Position numbers and translations under genes: made by a program. From Diadema setosum (taxonomy: Eukaryota > Echinodermata > Echinoidea > Diadematoida > Diadematidae), in the NCBI RefSeq assembly GCF_964275005.1, contig NC_092692.1, positions 11,890,764 through 11,954,763 of the forward strand: a stretch of 64,000 nucleotides of DNA, given 5' to 3'. Below are positions 21,701 to 33,800 of this stretch, piece after piece. The notes under the pieces were generated by a model. That model ran no database searches and was not told the origin of the DNA. It worked only from the letters and a program-made list of their open reading frames with translations. The first letter of the stretch is position 1. Each line of letters begins with the position of its first letter.

Positions 21701-23841
21701 GCATAAGAAGAACTGCCCAGAAGACCGGTGAGCATTATTTCTGCTCTCTTGCGCATTCATTTGTGCATTCATTCATTTATTAATGCATTCGTATATCCAT
21801 TCATTCATTCATTCATTCATTCATTCATTCATTCATTCATTCATTCATTCATACATTCATACATTCATGCATTCATACATTCATGCATTCATACATTCAT
21901 ACATTCATACATACATTCATTCATTCATTTATTCATTCATTCATTCATTCATTTATTCATCTGTGTTGATATTTGGAGTCAAAACACTTTCTGTAGTGTA
22001 AAAATGAAAAGGGAAACATTTGTTACCCACGCCAATGAAAATCGGCAGGGGGTTATGAAAAGGCTTCCGTATGTTTCTTTGTTTGTTTTTTGTTGTTTTT
22101 TCTGTAGAAATTTGATAAAGAGCACAGTTAAACTTTTGTGAAAGTAAGTTCCTTTAGGTTCAAAGCAGGGACAACAACTTTATATACATGAATTAGGTAT
22201 TTATCAAAACATCAGATGGAAATATCAGAGGTACAACCGTTGCAAAACTGACTCATTTGATGTTTATTAGGTAGACATTATGCACTGACGTGCAAATATG
22301 TTGGATGGTATGTAGGGAGTTCTTTTAAGCAGTGACCAAGTTGTAGATTTTGTTTGGAATCCACTACATGAAGATGTCGTTTCTTTGAAATTCAGGCGTC
22401 CCTTGAAGAGTTCTGACCTCCATTACGACTTCATCGTTGCCAACATCATCGGGGACCAAACTGTGGCCTGCCCGTTCCGAAGAAAGGGCTGCGAGTTTCT
22501 TGGCAAGCTGGCCAACCTGTCGTCCCATCGCAAATCCTGCGTCTTCAACCCCCGCAATTTGCCGCAGTTTCTGCACAAGGAGAAGACTGTCCTGGCTGAA
22601 ATCCAGATACAGCCAACAACTTCAGGTACATTACTGTACCAGTAGTCACAAAACTACCTTTGTGCATGTGCAACGACACTATCACACAAGTGCAATTACG
22701 CTTAAGTGCAGAAAGCTATTATCTGTTCCAGAACAATGTGATATGTGAGTGCGTGGCACAAAAATACAAAAAGTTGTTTTGAGTCAATTCCACGGAGAGC
22801 CTGGAAATGCATTGTTTATGTCAATATTGATTTACAATTTTTGTCAGCTGTACATAACTTCAGGTTTGGAAAAAAGGTCATTTCTGATAGAATGTTGGCA
22901 ATAAAGTTTTCTAGATTTTTCTAGAACGGACCTAAAGTCAAGCAAGATTCAAGTGAACAAAATCAAAATATGTTTACTCCAGAAGAGTCAAATACTACTT
23001 TAGCATGTGATTCATGATCAGAGCTTCAAAATTATGATAGAAATATAACCTGTTTTATTTTCAAGATTTAAGCATGCAATAGTGATAGTAAACAGTCTTG
23101 TGTACAGTTGTAGAGTGCATTTCCAATCAAACTGATCAGTGTGATTAACATGGTACAAATAATAAGCAGGAATGTAGAACACAGCACCAATTCCTATAGT
23201 TGTCTCAGGAAGTCACTTGATTTAACCCATTCAGGATGAGTCCCAAGTATACTCGGGCAGGTGTCTATGGAAAATAGGTGTTGTAGAAAAATCAGTCTGT
23301 CCTCAGTGGGTTAAGATCTTAGTCAATTTTCTTGTGCTCAATGATTATTGCCAGGGGAAAGCAATGGAGAAGATTTGCATAAAATTGTGGCTACAGTCTT
23401 GGCTGCAATATGATCATGAATTCAAATAAATTGTAATGACTCCAAATCACATGAAGAGAAGGGGAAAAAAGGCTCGGGATGAAAGGGAGGTAGTGTCAAT
23501 TTAATGAATCATTCGCATCTTTTGGTTTGTCCTACAACTTCATCCAACGTGCAGATGTGAGTGATTGTTTGTCACCCTCTGTGGATGAGGATCGGCTACC
23601 AACTCCCGCCAAGCCCTCCCTCAAGATGCGCCTTTTCTGCAATGGAGGGGGCCAACGGGACTTACTCTGCTCAATGTTTGAAGAGAGTAAGACAGACTCC
23701 AAGCCATCATCTTCCTCAGCATCCTCAGCATTATCTTCATCATCATCAGCCTCTTCATCTTCAGCTCGCGGCTCCTCAAGATCTTCAGCGCGTGCAGCAT
23801 CACGGAAAAGGCCTTATGATGACGTGGTTGTTTTAGATTGA
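18685..23841 (+). CDS. RING plus TRAF-type zinc-finger E3 ubiquitin ligase, RNF151/NRDP1-like
   Basis: Five exons join in frame (18685-18752, 20918-21026, 21681-21727, 22396-22625, 23555-23841) to give 246 residues, close to my recollection of RNF151 length. A RING finger spans about residues 37-74: C37, C40, C52, H54, C57, C60, C71 and D74. The last ligand position is Asp in a CPED motif, recalling the C3HC3D RING and CPVDR motif of NRDP1. A TRAF-type finger follows: C100, C107, H119, C123. The C-terminus (about 187-230) is a long serine tract, then a basic stretch and an acidic end (PYDDVVVLD). It probably passes ubiquitin to unknown substrates. Start chosen because ATG at 18685 with an A at -3 opens an exon whose phase (2) and donor fit exon 2. 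Paralogue identity is uncertain. Confidence 0.85.
18939..19020 (-). promoter_or_regulatory. G-run plus G-quadruplex/GC-box cluster in RING-gene intron 1
   Basis: A G17 run sits near 18940-18956. At 18999-19017 four CCCC runs are separated by single G, a canonical quadruplex motif on the minus strand that is also overlapping GGGGCGGGG (Sp1-type) boxes. It lies 190-270 bp after exon 1, so a promoter-proximal role is plausible but unproven. Confidence 0.45.
19096..19873. mobile_element. 778-bp TA-flanked element with CAGTATTCGGTCA subterminal motifs
   Basis: The ends GGGTAAGGGCACCAGTATTC and GAATACTGGGGATGTTACCC are inverted and flanked by TA. At least five internal copies of CAGTATTCGGTCA lie in both orientations, like transposase-binding sites. 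A 168-codon minus-strand frame crosses it but reads through these motifs and resembles no transposase. It lies in intron 1 of the RING gene. Confidence 0.7.
20096..20139. repeat. Perfect 18-bp palindromic arms
   Basis: ATCAAAGATTGTACACTA and its exact complement are separated by GATCTATA, a potential cruciform in an intron. Confidence 0.85.
20505..20720. repeat. Dispersed repeat starting TTAAAGGGGAAATCCAATCC
   Basis: An AT-rich non-coding block that resembles a repeat I recall from invertebrate deuterostome genomes. No second copy is in the window, so support is weak. Confidence 0.35.
20918..21026 (+). CDS. RING/TRAF zinc-finger gene exon 2
   Basis: 109 bp after the acceptor TTTCTCTAG, ending at the donor GTATTG. 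It encodes most of the RING finger (FCSVC, then PCGHSFC). Confidence 0.88.
21470..21488 (+). promoter_or_regulatory. DR1-like motif followed by a third half-site
   Basis: GGGTCAAAGGTCA (21470-21482) is directly followed by GGGTCA. It has the same core as the 6.9-7.7 kb repeat, but in RING-gene intron 2. Confidence 0.35.
21681..21727 (+). CDS. RING/TRAF zinc-finger gene exon 3
   Basis: 47 bp between the acceptor ACCACAG and the donor GTGAGC. It encodes CIFTWLKHKKNCPED and completes the RING finger. Confidence 0.85.
21797..21958. repeat. (TTCA)n microsatellite, interrupted
   Basis: About 160 bp of ATTC tetranucleotides with TACA/TGCA variants, in RING-gene intron 3. Tetranucleotide slippage explains the long open frames here. 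Confidence 0.95.
22396..22625 (+). CDS. RING/TRAF zinc-finger gene exon 4
   Basis: 230 bp between the acceptor AAATTCAG and the donor GTACAT. It encodes the TRAF-type finger (ACPFRRKGC to SSHRKSC) and a following linker. It is clearly G+C-enriched over its flanks. Confidence 0.88.
23222..23314. mobile_element. 93-bp TTAA-flanked MITE, copy 2
   Basis: Same length and layout as the copy at 11706 (CCCATTCAGGATG ... CCTCAGTGGG, TTAA on both sides). It lies in intron 4 of the RING gene. Confidence 0.75.
23555..23841 (+). CDS. RING/TRAF zinc-finger gene exon 5 (terminal)
   Basis: 287 bp after the acceptor AACGTGCAG, ending at TGA 23839-23841. The serine tract is encoded partly by TCA/TCT triplets that may be unstable in length. 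Confidence 0.85.
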
Positions 23842-24330
23842 GATGATCGGTTGTATTTTCAATTTTACTTTTAATTAACCCGTTGGGGACGAGTCCCGAG
23901 TATATTCGGGCAGGTGTCTATGGGAAATGCGTGTTATAGCAAAATCAGCCCATCCTCAAAGGGTCAAACTAAAGCTGCTATCTTCATTTGCTCTAAACAA
24001 TTTCATTTCATTTCCAACCGAAGAACCTTTTGAGCCTCTCGTGGCCCAAATTTGCATCGGTCGTTTGAATACACTTCATGGTTTAGACTTAGTCCATGGA
24101 CTGAAACAAGAACATTAGCATGTACATTTTATGCGAGCTTGTCAGCATGTTCATGATGGGATGTCTTTTGGCAAAAGCAATCTGTCATGTACATGTAGTC
24201 AGATGAATTTTGCATAATCCATGGTAAATTCAAACTACCTTTGTGATATCTATCCATGGTTGCTCTTCCATTAGTCTGTACTGGATTGAGGGAATGAGAG
24301 AGCAGTATAAAATATTGAATAAATCAGCAA
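23842..24330 (+). other. Probable 3' untranslated region of the RING gene
   Basis: The first AATAAA after the stop is at 24318-24323. A 93-bp TTAA-flanked element (23875-23967) begins 33 bases after the stop and would be transcribed. The transcript end is inferred. Confidence 0.4.
23875..23967. mobile_element. 93-bp TTAA-flanked MITE, copy 3
   Basis: Same 93-bp layout; the right flank reads TCAA. It lies just after the RING-gene stop, inside the likely 3' UTR. Confidence 0.75.
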
Positions 24331-25698
24331 GGATCTATTATCTATCATAGTGACAGATTGCTCTTAATATACATAATGTGAAAGCCAGTCCTTGTTTGAA
24401 ATATTTGATAGGTTGAATGATCCTGTTATGATAATTTAAATGTTCAATCACACAGTCTTAGGCAAGAAATTTAGATATTCTTTATTTGACACTGTTTCGT
24501 AACTCAATGAGTAAAATGTGCATTATCATATGAATATCAGAATGACCACTGGTTATTTTGCTGTGCAGAATTTGTGAAGATGACATGCATACAGACATTT
24601 GGTGCATGCCACATCTCATTACACACAAAGTGATGAGGTAGAAAATCACTGTGCTGCATTCATAGGCTTTGTGTCTGCAGCATGCTGTATACAGTGTACT
24701 ATCTACCAATTTATGCACATGGATGGTAGGAATCCACAGAAAGCTTGATATTGGAAAGGAATAGGAAGTTTCAAACAATTCAAGGGTTTGAACAGAGCGA
24801 CTTCTTCATCTTCTTCTTCTTTTTTTTTTCATGGAGACTGAATTTATATTACTGTTGATAAATGAAAATTATTGAGTATTTGTGTGTAGTAAGGAAAATA
24901 CTGCTATTCATGCTCGGTGGCTTTGATATACATTGTATTCATAGGCAGTTTCTTTGGAAAGTTCGCTGTGTGGAATACATGAATCACAGATGTTTAAAGT
25001 TTTCAATTTTAATTATTTTGCTGATTGAGCAGATAGTGAGTGAGTTTCTAATTTGAATTAATTAATTGTGCATTTTAGGCCAAAATCTTTTTCTTTACCC
25101 TTGTAGACACTAATTATACTGTACAAGCATTGAGAGTCAACATCTTAATTTGTATATCTGTTTTAACATATTCAACAGTTATACAACATAAAACTGCCAA
25201 AAGTTACATGTATTTTATTTCTTATGTATTTTATTGTTTTTCAGAATTGTTTTTTTTTTCAACTTTTGTTTTATCATTATTTTTTCATTGGTAATTATCA
25301 CTGACTGCTTTTCTACCATAATTAGCCTTAAATTAATCAAAGGGATTAATAGTAAAAAAAAAAGGCTTATATGAGTTTCATGACAGAGCACTGTTTTCCA
25401 TAGGAAATGTACACAAATTTACAAAATTGTGCCCATTTTGGGATGACATACAGTTATAAAACTGGGCGTGGCTTTGTAATGTTACGCATGGCATTGCAAA
25501 GTTGGTCTCAATAGTTGCTTGAGACTTGAAAGAAAAAGATAAAGAAGCCTCATGTGGAGGCTTCTTGCATTGCAGAATTACTGCACAAAATGTTGAAGGG
25601 GTGGATTCTGCCCCCCCCCCCCCAAATAGGTCAATGAAAAATCATGATGAGCTCACTATCAAATTTGTGCTTTCTTTTCTCACTCTGGCAATTCTGAT
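24331..25698. other. Intergenic, nothing recognised
   Basis: AT-rich sequence with poly-T runs and a C-run near 25611-25624. No exon or known repeat is identified. Confidence 0.5.
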
Positions 25699-26061
25699 TT
25701 AAAGGTATTGTTTACCATTGGGAGCAGTGATTTAAAAAATGTTTGAGTTATCACATGTGATCCATATGTGAAAGTTGTATCACAAACTATCCTGCCATAC
25801 AAAAATTTTGCCATAAAGCCTGAAATATAAGGAGATATTGCTATTTTTCTCAGTAAACCATAACTGTAGACAGTTTGTACTAGAAGCAATTTTGTTATGA
25901 CTATTGTTCACATTTTGTATATTTAACAATACTTAACATTGATTATACTGGTTATCCTTTTTGCATTGCTTGTTTCTTTCCCTAACTCACATGTTAGAAC
26001 TATTTTGCAGCAATAAAGCTGGGTTTTTATTTCATGTGCATAATAGTAAATAATGTCTTAA
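25699..26061 (-). mobile_element. ~365-bp TTAAAGG-ended MITE, copy 1
   Basis: Matches the element at 35673-36038 in reverse orientation along most of its length. It shares CCCTAACTCACAT, the GCTGGGTTTTT region and the terminal TTAAAGG/CTTAA. Confidence 0.75.
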
Positions 26062-26559
26062 GTGTCTGCATCAGGGAAACATTTCATTTTAAGCACAATG
26101 AATTCACAAATCAAACTTCTTATACACCAATATGTATATCAAACATGCTGTTGATTTGTGATTTGCAGTGATTTGCGGCAAAGTGATGTATGTGGTTCGC
26201 TGTGACAGAAGGGAAACGATACAACCATCAAAGAGATTAAAAATTCCAGAGAATTTACATAGATCTATTGCCACAGCATCATTTTGTTGAGATATGGACC
26301 AAACTGCTTTAGCGTGTTCTTCACACAAGAAATAGGGTCCTAACTGTTGCTGCTCACTGAGTTTATTATGCAATATTTCACACAAAAGAGGACCGAGAAT
26401 AAGCAGTGTCATAAGAATGTAAGAAAAAAAATGAAGTTAACTGAATTACAGTTCCTGTAAGAAGTTCCATCAGGAAGATCTCGTATCAAATCATAATTTC
26501 ACTGTGTGACTTGCATATTTTTTTTTTTTTTGAGGTCATCTTCACATATACCTCCACTT

Positions 26560-26920
26560 ACACAAGGTGTATAAGAGGGCATATAGGAATCAGCGTGTGG
26601 TCGGTCGGGCAGTCCATTGCAAATCTTGTGTCACGAACTCCTACAATTTTGAAACAATATAGATGAAACTTAGGGTACTCTTGAGGTGTAGATGTGCAAG
26701 ACATGTTTTTGTGTTTGTACCCGACAAGGAATTGCCACGGTAAGTGCATATTTTCTTGAAAATCTCATGGAGTGAACAACTTCTACAATTTTGAAGCAAT
26801 TGAAATCAAATTTGGTGGATGTTGTGGCATTGAGGTATAGATGTGGAGACCTGAGTTTTGTGTTTGCCAGACAAAGGGTTGCCATAGTAACCACACATTT
26901 TGTATCAAACTGAAGCATTT
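26560..26920. repeat. Two diverged ~150-bp direct repeats
   Basis: CTCCTACAATTTTGAAACAA near 26640 recurs as CTTCTACAATTTTGAAGCAA near 26780. Each is followed by a shared GAGGTGTAGATGTG-like stretch and a GTTTTGTGTTTG motif. Confidence 0.65.
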
Positions 26921-26923
26921 AAG

Positions 26924-26925
<2 letters not shown>

Positions 26926-26953
<28 letters not shown>
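26926..26953. repeat. (CA)n microsatellite
   Basis: About 28 bp of CA dinucleotides. Confidence 0.9.
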
Positions 26954-26959
<6 letters not shown>

Positions 26960-27802
26960 AAACAAAACCTTTTATCAAACCCTTGTTCAATTCTTTTTCA
27001 TAGGAGTCTGAGCTGCTGGGTGATAGTTCTAGTAGTTGAATGTTGATCTCACTTCTTGTATTTTTGTTTGAGCAAGTGTAATTATAATTACTGTATTATA
27101 CATCCATACCTGTTCCATGCTATGTCTGCAATAATTGATCAAGTGTCAACATATAGCTCTTGATTTTTGGGGAGGCAAGGTTTTCAGTGATGGCCATCTC
27201 TTGACTGTTCAGGCCTGCGTCACTGTGTGAAGAATTGCTGTTTTTTTCTTGTATGACTCCAATTCAGTGGCGATTCCTATTATGAACTGGAATATGAATA
27301 CAGTGTATTTAGAATGACTATTTATAATGTAATAATTTCCACATTTTTTATATTCATATTGTCATGTGAAATTGTAAATGGGTGAGATATGAGTAAATTA
27401 TAGATTTTAATGTAATGAATTCATTTTTTTCACTGTATATTTTGTGTCTGCATATTACTGTGTGAGCATACATTGTGTCTGTGTCTGTGAATGTGGGGTT
27501 GTGGGTGTATGTGTGTGTGACTGATGATGAAGATCAAAGTTTATGTTTTTTAATGCAAAAGATTTAATAATTTTCCAAATACTTACAAGCCATTATGTGC
27601 AGTTGGACAAATTACTGAAAGAATGATGCATGACATACATGTACTTAAATCAATAACCAACATACATACACCCTTTTATTGTACTGTATGTCAAAAAAAA
27701 AAAAATACAATCAAATTTTCTGCAGAAGTAACTTTAACAATGGTGAATCAATAAAAATGCAGTGAAGTATTGAAACTATAACTTGTTATGTATATCTTAC
27801 AG

Positions 27803-28018
27803 AAAACACGATTCGATTTGCTTCAGTGGTCACAGAGAAACTGAGATCTTTGTAGAGCATGTCGGGAATCCTTTCCATCTTAGTTTTGACCATTCTGCTC
27901 ACATCTTACAAAATGCCAAGAGCATCCAAGTGCTAGACTTGGAAGAACAGACCTATGACATGCTTTACAATGATCCATATGACAATTTAACCAAATCGAA
28001 TGGGGTTTCCTGTAAGAT
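27803..28018 (+). other. Orphan exon-like open frame, 72 codons
   Basis: A 216-bp interval is bounded by a good acceptor (ATCTTACAG) and a strong donor (GTAAGT). It is open in one frame and symmetrical (phase 2 in, phase 2 out). The translation looks protein-like (e.g. VEHVGNPFHLSFDHSAHILQ), but I recognise no family and no partner exons nearby. It lies between the RING gene and ALG1. It could be an exon of an unlisted gene, an alternative exon, or chance. Confidence 0.3.
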
Positions 28019-28643
28019 GTAAGTAAGGAGTTATAATTTCATACTCTGAAATAGCATTCAGATTATTTCATCATTTTGAAAGTTATCAATGCTAAAATCT
28101 GATTGTATTTTTCCTCTTTTTTTTTGGGGGGGGGGGTGGAACATACAGTTGTACTGTATAGTACATGATTATGAGTGTATTACTGTATTGATGTATCATG
28201 TATCAAGACTATGTGTGAAGAGATGCTGATTTTTTTTTTTTTTATACCGCAGGTCATGCAAGTTTGCCTGCAAAATTTCATCCTTTGAGTGAGAGACTCT
28301 GACATTCCATACATTTCATATAATGTCGTGCTGATCCTAAAAAACTCGAGAGGAAAAAAAAAAAGCAATCCTGATATAATTATGCACAATATATTACAGC
28401 CTCAACCTTTTGTGTTACATTTTTAGGACAAATATGTACCGGTAATTTAGTTATGTTCTGTTGATGATTCTTAATCAGAGATTGGGTTGGAATGAAAAAA
28501 AAAAAAAAACAAACAAACACCTTTTCACTGAAATAATGCAACTACTTATAAATAGGCCTATGTGAAAACTCCACATATTCCCATTTTTGTGTTCATGCCT
28601 CCTTCAATTCCTCTACCCCAACTTTTTATTTCTACCAGGTTCT

Positions 28644-28675
28644 ACCATGGAGGTACAGAGTTTGAACCTCCATGG
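28644..28675. repeat. 11-bp perfect stem palindrome
   Basis: ACCATGGAGGT and its complement ACCTCCATGGT are separated by ten bases. An outer TTCTACC/GGTTCTA is not paired. Confidence 0.6.
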
Positions 28676-29103
28676 TTCTACAATATCTGTCAATCCCTAG
28701 TACAAATTGTACCTCCTTGAAGATACAAATAGTAATGTGAAATACTGTACTCCTGATCCAAACTTAAAAAACCTCGCAAGGGTAGTGATGATGTTAGTCA
28801 TTCATATATCTTTGCAAACGGCATCTGTATTCGAAAAACAAACAAACAAAACAAACAAAAACTACTGACTTTGGAAGACCCGTTGAGTTATTTTACACCT
28901 TTGATTATCTTGTCGTCAGTGCTGTTTTGAGTTGCACCGTACCGCAGTAAAGTTACCGCATTCAGCTCTTGCGTAATCGTAGCTAGCTAGCTAGTTACGT
29001 GCCTTTTCTCACCCATGATCTGAGCTGAGTCAAGTCACGGGTGCGGCATTACTCGACACCTTACATTAAATTTGTCTTCGTTAAGGTACGCGGCGGAAGA
29101 AAG

Positions 29104-29374
29104 ATGTCTAATCCAACGCCGATTAATTTAGACATTTTGACCCAAGGAGGGTTGATTGTGTTTATGGAAGTCTACCTGTACAGCCAGGGACTGTACAGCG
29201 TCATGTTTGTGTCGCTGCTCTTCGTCTACATGGCTTCTGGTTACCGAGTCGCCAGGGCTGGTAGTAGGGCGTGCGTGCTGGTGCTGGGCGACATCGGGAG
29301 AAGTCCCCGCATGCAATATCATGCGCTGTCGCTGGCTGCCGAGAAATTCGACGTTGAATTGGTCGGTTATGGAG
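29104..29374 (+). CDS. ALG1: ALG1 exon 1 (membrane anchor and [13 protein letters not shown] motif)
   Basis: 271 bp ending in GGTTATGGAG before the donor GTACAG. The exon is G+C-rich relative to its flanks, as at a promoter-proximal exon. Confidence 0.93.
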
Positions 29375-30852
29375 GTACAGTTTGAGCTTCTTATTTTCAT
29401 CATAGATCGCCTTCGTTGATTCGTGTGTGCACTTCCCTTTCTGGTCTATTACATAGGCCTAATATTAATGCCAGTCTGGATCGATGTATTTTCAGGATTA
29501 TTAATTAGCGGAAGAAGGGAATGCAAATTCTTGAAGTAAATTTAAAGCTGTTTGCTACGTACTATTTAGAATGCTAAGTCAATACTAAAATAATAACTGT
29601 GTACAAGGAGCGCCCCGGGGTTAAATCTGGACCAGTATATTCCCCAGTTAGAAATTTACATAAACTTTACAGACATATTGTACATGCATCGTCTTGATAA
29701 AATAATGTCTAAATCATTCAGGTAGAAATATACCAAGTAAAGAATTAGAACTTGTTTGCTTCAGCCTAACAGGCAAGTTAATATATACTTAAAATATGGT
29801 ACAAGATCGCAGATGTGTTGTTTAAGGGATCGAAGATGGTAATTCTGTCAAAAACAACAAAACGGTAAAACAGATGTACCACAGAGTTATTAATTTCAGC
29901 ATGATACGACGACTTAACAGTAAAGAGGCAAATAAGTTTGGTTTAACTTTACGCCTACTTCCGAGGTATCAATGTAGCTTGGAAATTAAATAGACCCCAG
30001 TTCTGATTTGCAAATTATGTATCATAATATACAAAAATATATGGGTATTGTATTAATATTTGTCCCGTGTAGGCTTACTGTATTGAAACTCACACATGTA
30101 CTGTAAAATTAAACAGCACAATATGATGAAGAAAAAACAAAACAAAACATAGTTATGCTGAAATGTACACATTCGGTAGTGTAGCACTGCTTGCTTAATT
30201 TGTGAGAGATGTCATCATGCAGGAATAGTGCTTTGCAAACAGTGTCATGATAATCAACCTATTGATTGTGGGGATCTTCGGCAAGACAAGACAAACACTA
30301 CTGAGGCTCCATGATCTGATGAATGATAAAGGCATTGCTGTAATTTCGAGGGAGGGAGTAAATCATTTAAGAATCAATGTGATGAATGATGGTAATGATA
30401 TTGCTAACTATCCATTCGTTGAAGTAAATCGTTTTAAATGAATCATTTAAAATGAATATAGTAGTGATATTGGTCAGCCTTTTTCCAGGAGATACAAGAA
30501 TAGCATAATTGCCCTTGTTTGGATCATATTAAACTTATTGTATTGACTTGCAATGTGGTCCTAGCTCAGGCAGTACATTCCAATGTCCCAAGCAATATTT
30601 AATACATATTCACGTTGTCTGGTGAGTAACATATAATGCTCTCACAGTACTGCCAAAAGACATATTTTTCATAGAAGAGAAAGATTACATCATCCATTTT
30701 TATATGATGATGAAATAGTCATTTACTGGGGCCACAGAACTGGGGGGGGGGGGGTGGGGCTCCCCCCCCCCCCACCTTTTGGCTCATAAAAAAGGGGGAA
30801 AAATCCTTCCAAAGGTACAGTTACCCTTGACACCACAGCCCCCCCCCCCCCC

Positions 30853-30883
<31 letters not shown>

Positions 30884-33800
30884 ACTGCCCCTTCACTGTT
30901 GCCTACAGTACCAGTAGAAGTGCACCATGCTTTTCTTTTACCTTATTTGTCCTTTTAGAAATTATAACAAAAGTATGAGAGTGGGTATGAGTAAATATCT
31001 ATTTTGACTGCAGGTCAAAGTTTACGAAGAAATCTCAGGAGATAGACAAAAACATTCAGAAGATATATGCTGTAGCTATGGAGCATTTGATTTTGAACAA
31101 GATAAGAAAGGTAATCATGGAAATCTATCCAGTCAGAAGAAATGACTGGAGCACACTTTCAATGTGTGTGTGCAACCACTGGCTAATGGTATTCAAAATA
31201 TGTGTCGCTGATTATAAATGCTACCATGTGCTGTTTTCATGGACTTCGACCCTGTGAGTAATAACTACTCCGTCGAGTTGTACGTGACCGTCCGTGAGTA
31301 GACCGTTTGTTTGTACAGTGTGTGGGCTAGTTCAACAAGGGAACAAGCTGAAAGATTGCAATTTAAGAACTTAGTCAATATCCACTTTATTTGGTCAGTG
31401 AAATATCTCCCTTTTTTAAATCAAGCTCATCTTAAGTTATCATTCTCGTTGAATTTTAATGTACCTCATCATGATACCTCATTTTGGTTAATGGGACAAG
31501 ATGGGGTAGGGAGGGGAAGGGCATACTTGCCAACTAGTAAGATTTTATCAGATTCAGTAAGATTTTTTACGTTCGAAATAGCAAAATCAGATTTTTTGTC
31601 AGGGAAATCAGATTTTTAAAAAATATTTAGATATACCTTTCATGTGTATTTTCTGAAGATTTGACCGAAAGTAAGATTTTTAACTTCAGTTTGCATATAA
31701 AATAAGATTTTTGCAATCCACGAGTAAGATATTTCATCTTGAAATGTTGGCAGGTATGGAAGGGATGACCAATAGTGATGTACAAAGTCATGATAAGGTT
31801 GAGAGGATGGGAAAAAGAGATTGACACAGCTGTTTAGATGTTCAGTGAATACCTTTCATGGTAATGGTTCTCATTAGCACCATGGTATTGTCAATTAACT
31901 TTTTCAGTTCCACAATATTTCCCCCCCCCCCCCAAACCTAGTCTTCCACAAGGTGTATCTTCTCATTTTTTTTTCACTTTTCCAGGATCCAAACCACATG
32001 AAGACCTGCTGAGTAATGAACGCATTGTGCTGCATGTCATGTCAGATCCGCCATCGTTTAAATGTGAGTCGACAACTTTGGCGCACGTGTGTGGCCCCTC
32101 ATTGTCATATGCGATGCTACCAAAATACAAAGTGCAAAAGCATTTTATGCAGGCATTCAAGAATGTCATTAAACACATCCATGCATTCAAAATGTCATTG
32201 AACATTTTCACACATTAATGGAGTTATATACTTTGGGAGTTGCAGGGATAATTATTTTCAATCATAATAAGTGTCGCATATGTTTTTGTCTGTAATTAGT
32301 AATGACAATATGAACTTTTGTGGTGAATGTGATCATATCAGTAAGAGGATAATCATTGTTATGTTTAAGTCTGTTTAATCTGTGCAATAACTAGATTTTG
32401 GACTTTCTGAGGATTATGGTAACTACATAATACATGGAAGCCTTTATGCAATGCCTTTCACCTGATGTGTTGGTGACAATTTTACTTTATAAAGATTCTG
32501 TTGCATGTTATCCCGTGTATGAGAAATTATAGGTAATATTATACAGCTGTAAGAGGCTTTGCTGTCATATTTGCTATATTCTGGTGTACTTATCTCCGCA
32601 ATATAAAGTAATTTCTACTGATATAACTCAAAACTCATATAATTTAGTGTGCCTTTATAGCATGAAATGTACAATTTTATTACTTGAAGTACTATGTAGC
32701 CATCATTTCAAATTTTCAAATTCAACAAATTCATCATTTTGTATTCTTATGATAGAATTTCATGCAGAGACTCACATACATTCAAATGTAATGAGATTGA
32801 AGATTACCAATGTTTTGTGTGCTTGTGGTTTTACCTTTTTATCTGCAGTTGTACCTTCCCTTGCAAGATATTTTCTGAAGGTGCTGTACCAGTGTTTTCA
32901 ACTTGGTTGGGTTCTCTTCTTCAAGATGAGATGGCCCTCACACATACTAGTGCAGGTTGGTTGAGGATGAGGTAAAACAGAACTATTGATTATCATCATT
33001 ACCATTTTGGAAGAGAGATTCCAGAATGGTGTCTGCATATGTTTGGATGTGTAGAAGATATATTAGATAGTTTTGAAAAACTGAGCTGTGTGGTTATGAT
33101 TTTTAAAAATAAACCAAAAATTGCAGTTTCAATAGACCTGTTCACAGTTAGTAATGGTTCAAATGCCCCTGAATTTCAAACCATCAAAATGAAACAGTTT
33201 TAAAGCTAGATATCACCCTCTTTAGTAATTGAACTTGGTTTCATGTTAAATAGCTCCCTCGATGTATAGAAATGTTATTTCACTGAGCACTATGTGAAGA
33301 AACTGTTCAGGTGCTTGCCCTGACATTGCTCATTACTACCCATGTGTCTTGTCATGTCTTTTTTTCTCAAATATACTTTTATTTTCTCATGTGCAGAACT
33401 TAACTCCAAACTGTCTAATAAGTGCCTCATCGCATGGCCCCCCCCCCCAAAAAAAAAAGATAATAATAATAAAGAATAAAAAAATAAATAAAAATCAAAA
33501 TTAAGATTTAAAAAAATCCATGATCTGTATCACCCAAAGAAGTGGATATGAGGTATATTACAATCTTTGCTTTTTTGTGAAACACCCTCCTTCACTTTCT
33601 TTTTTGCCAGAACCCACCAGCCATACCGACATTAGCAGTGGCCTGGTTTGCCTGCAAGGTCTATGGCAGCAAGTTCATGCTGGACATGCACAACTACGGG
33701 TACACCATCCTGGGGCTCAGCTTGGGAAAGGACCACCCGCTTGTCAGATTTGGAGAGAAGTAAGGGCAGAGGACTTCAACAGTGTTTCTCTTCCTGCTCT

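Noticed and set aside
21728..22141. 137-codon His/Ile/Ser-rich frame
   Set aside because: It is a translation of the TTCA microsatellite in RING-gene intron 3.
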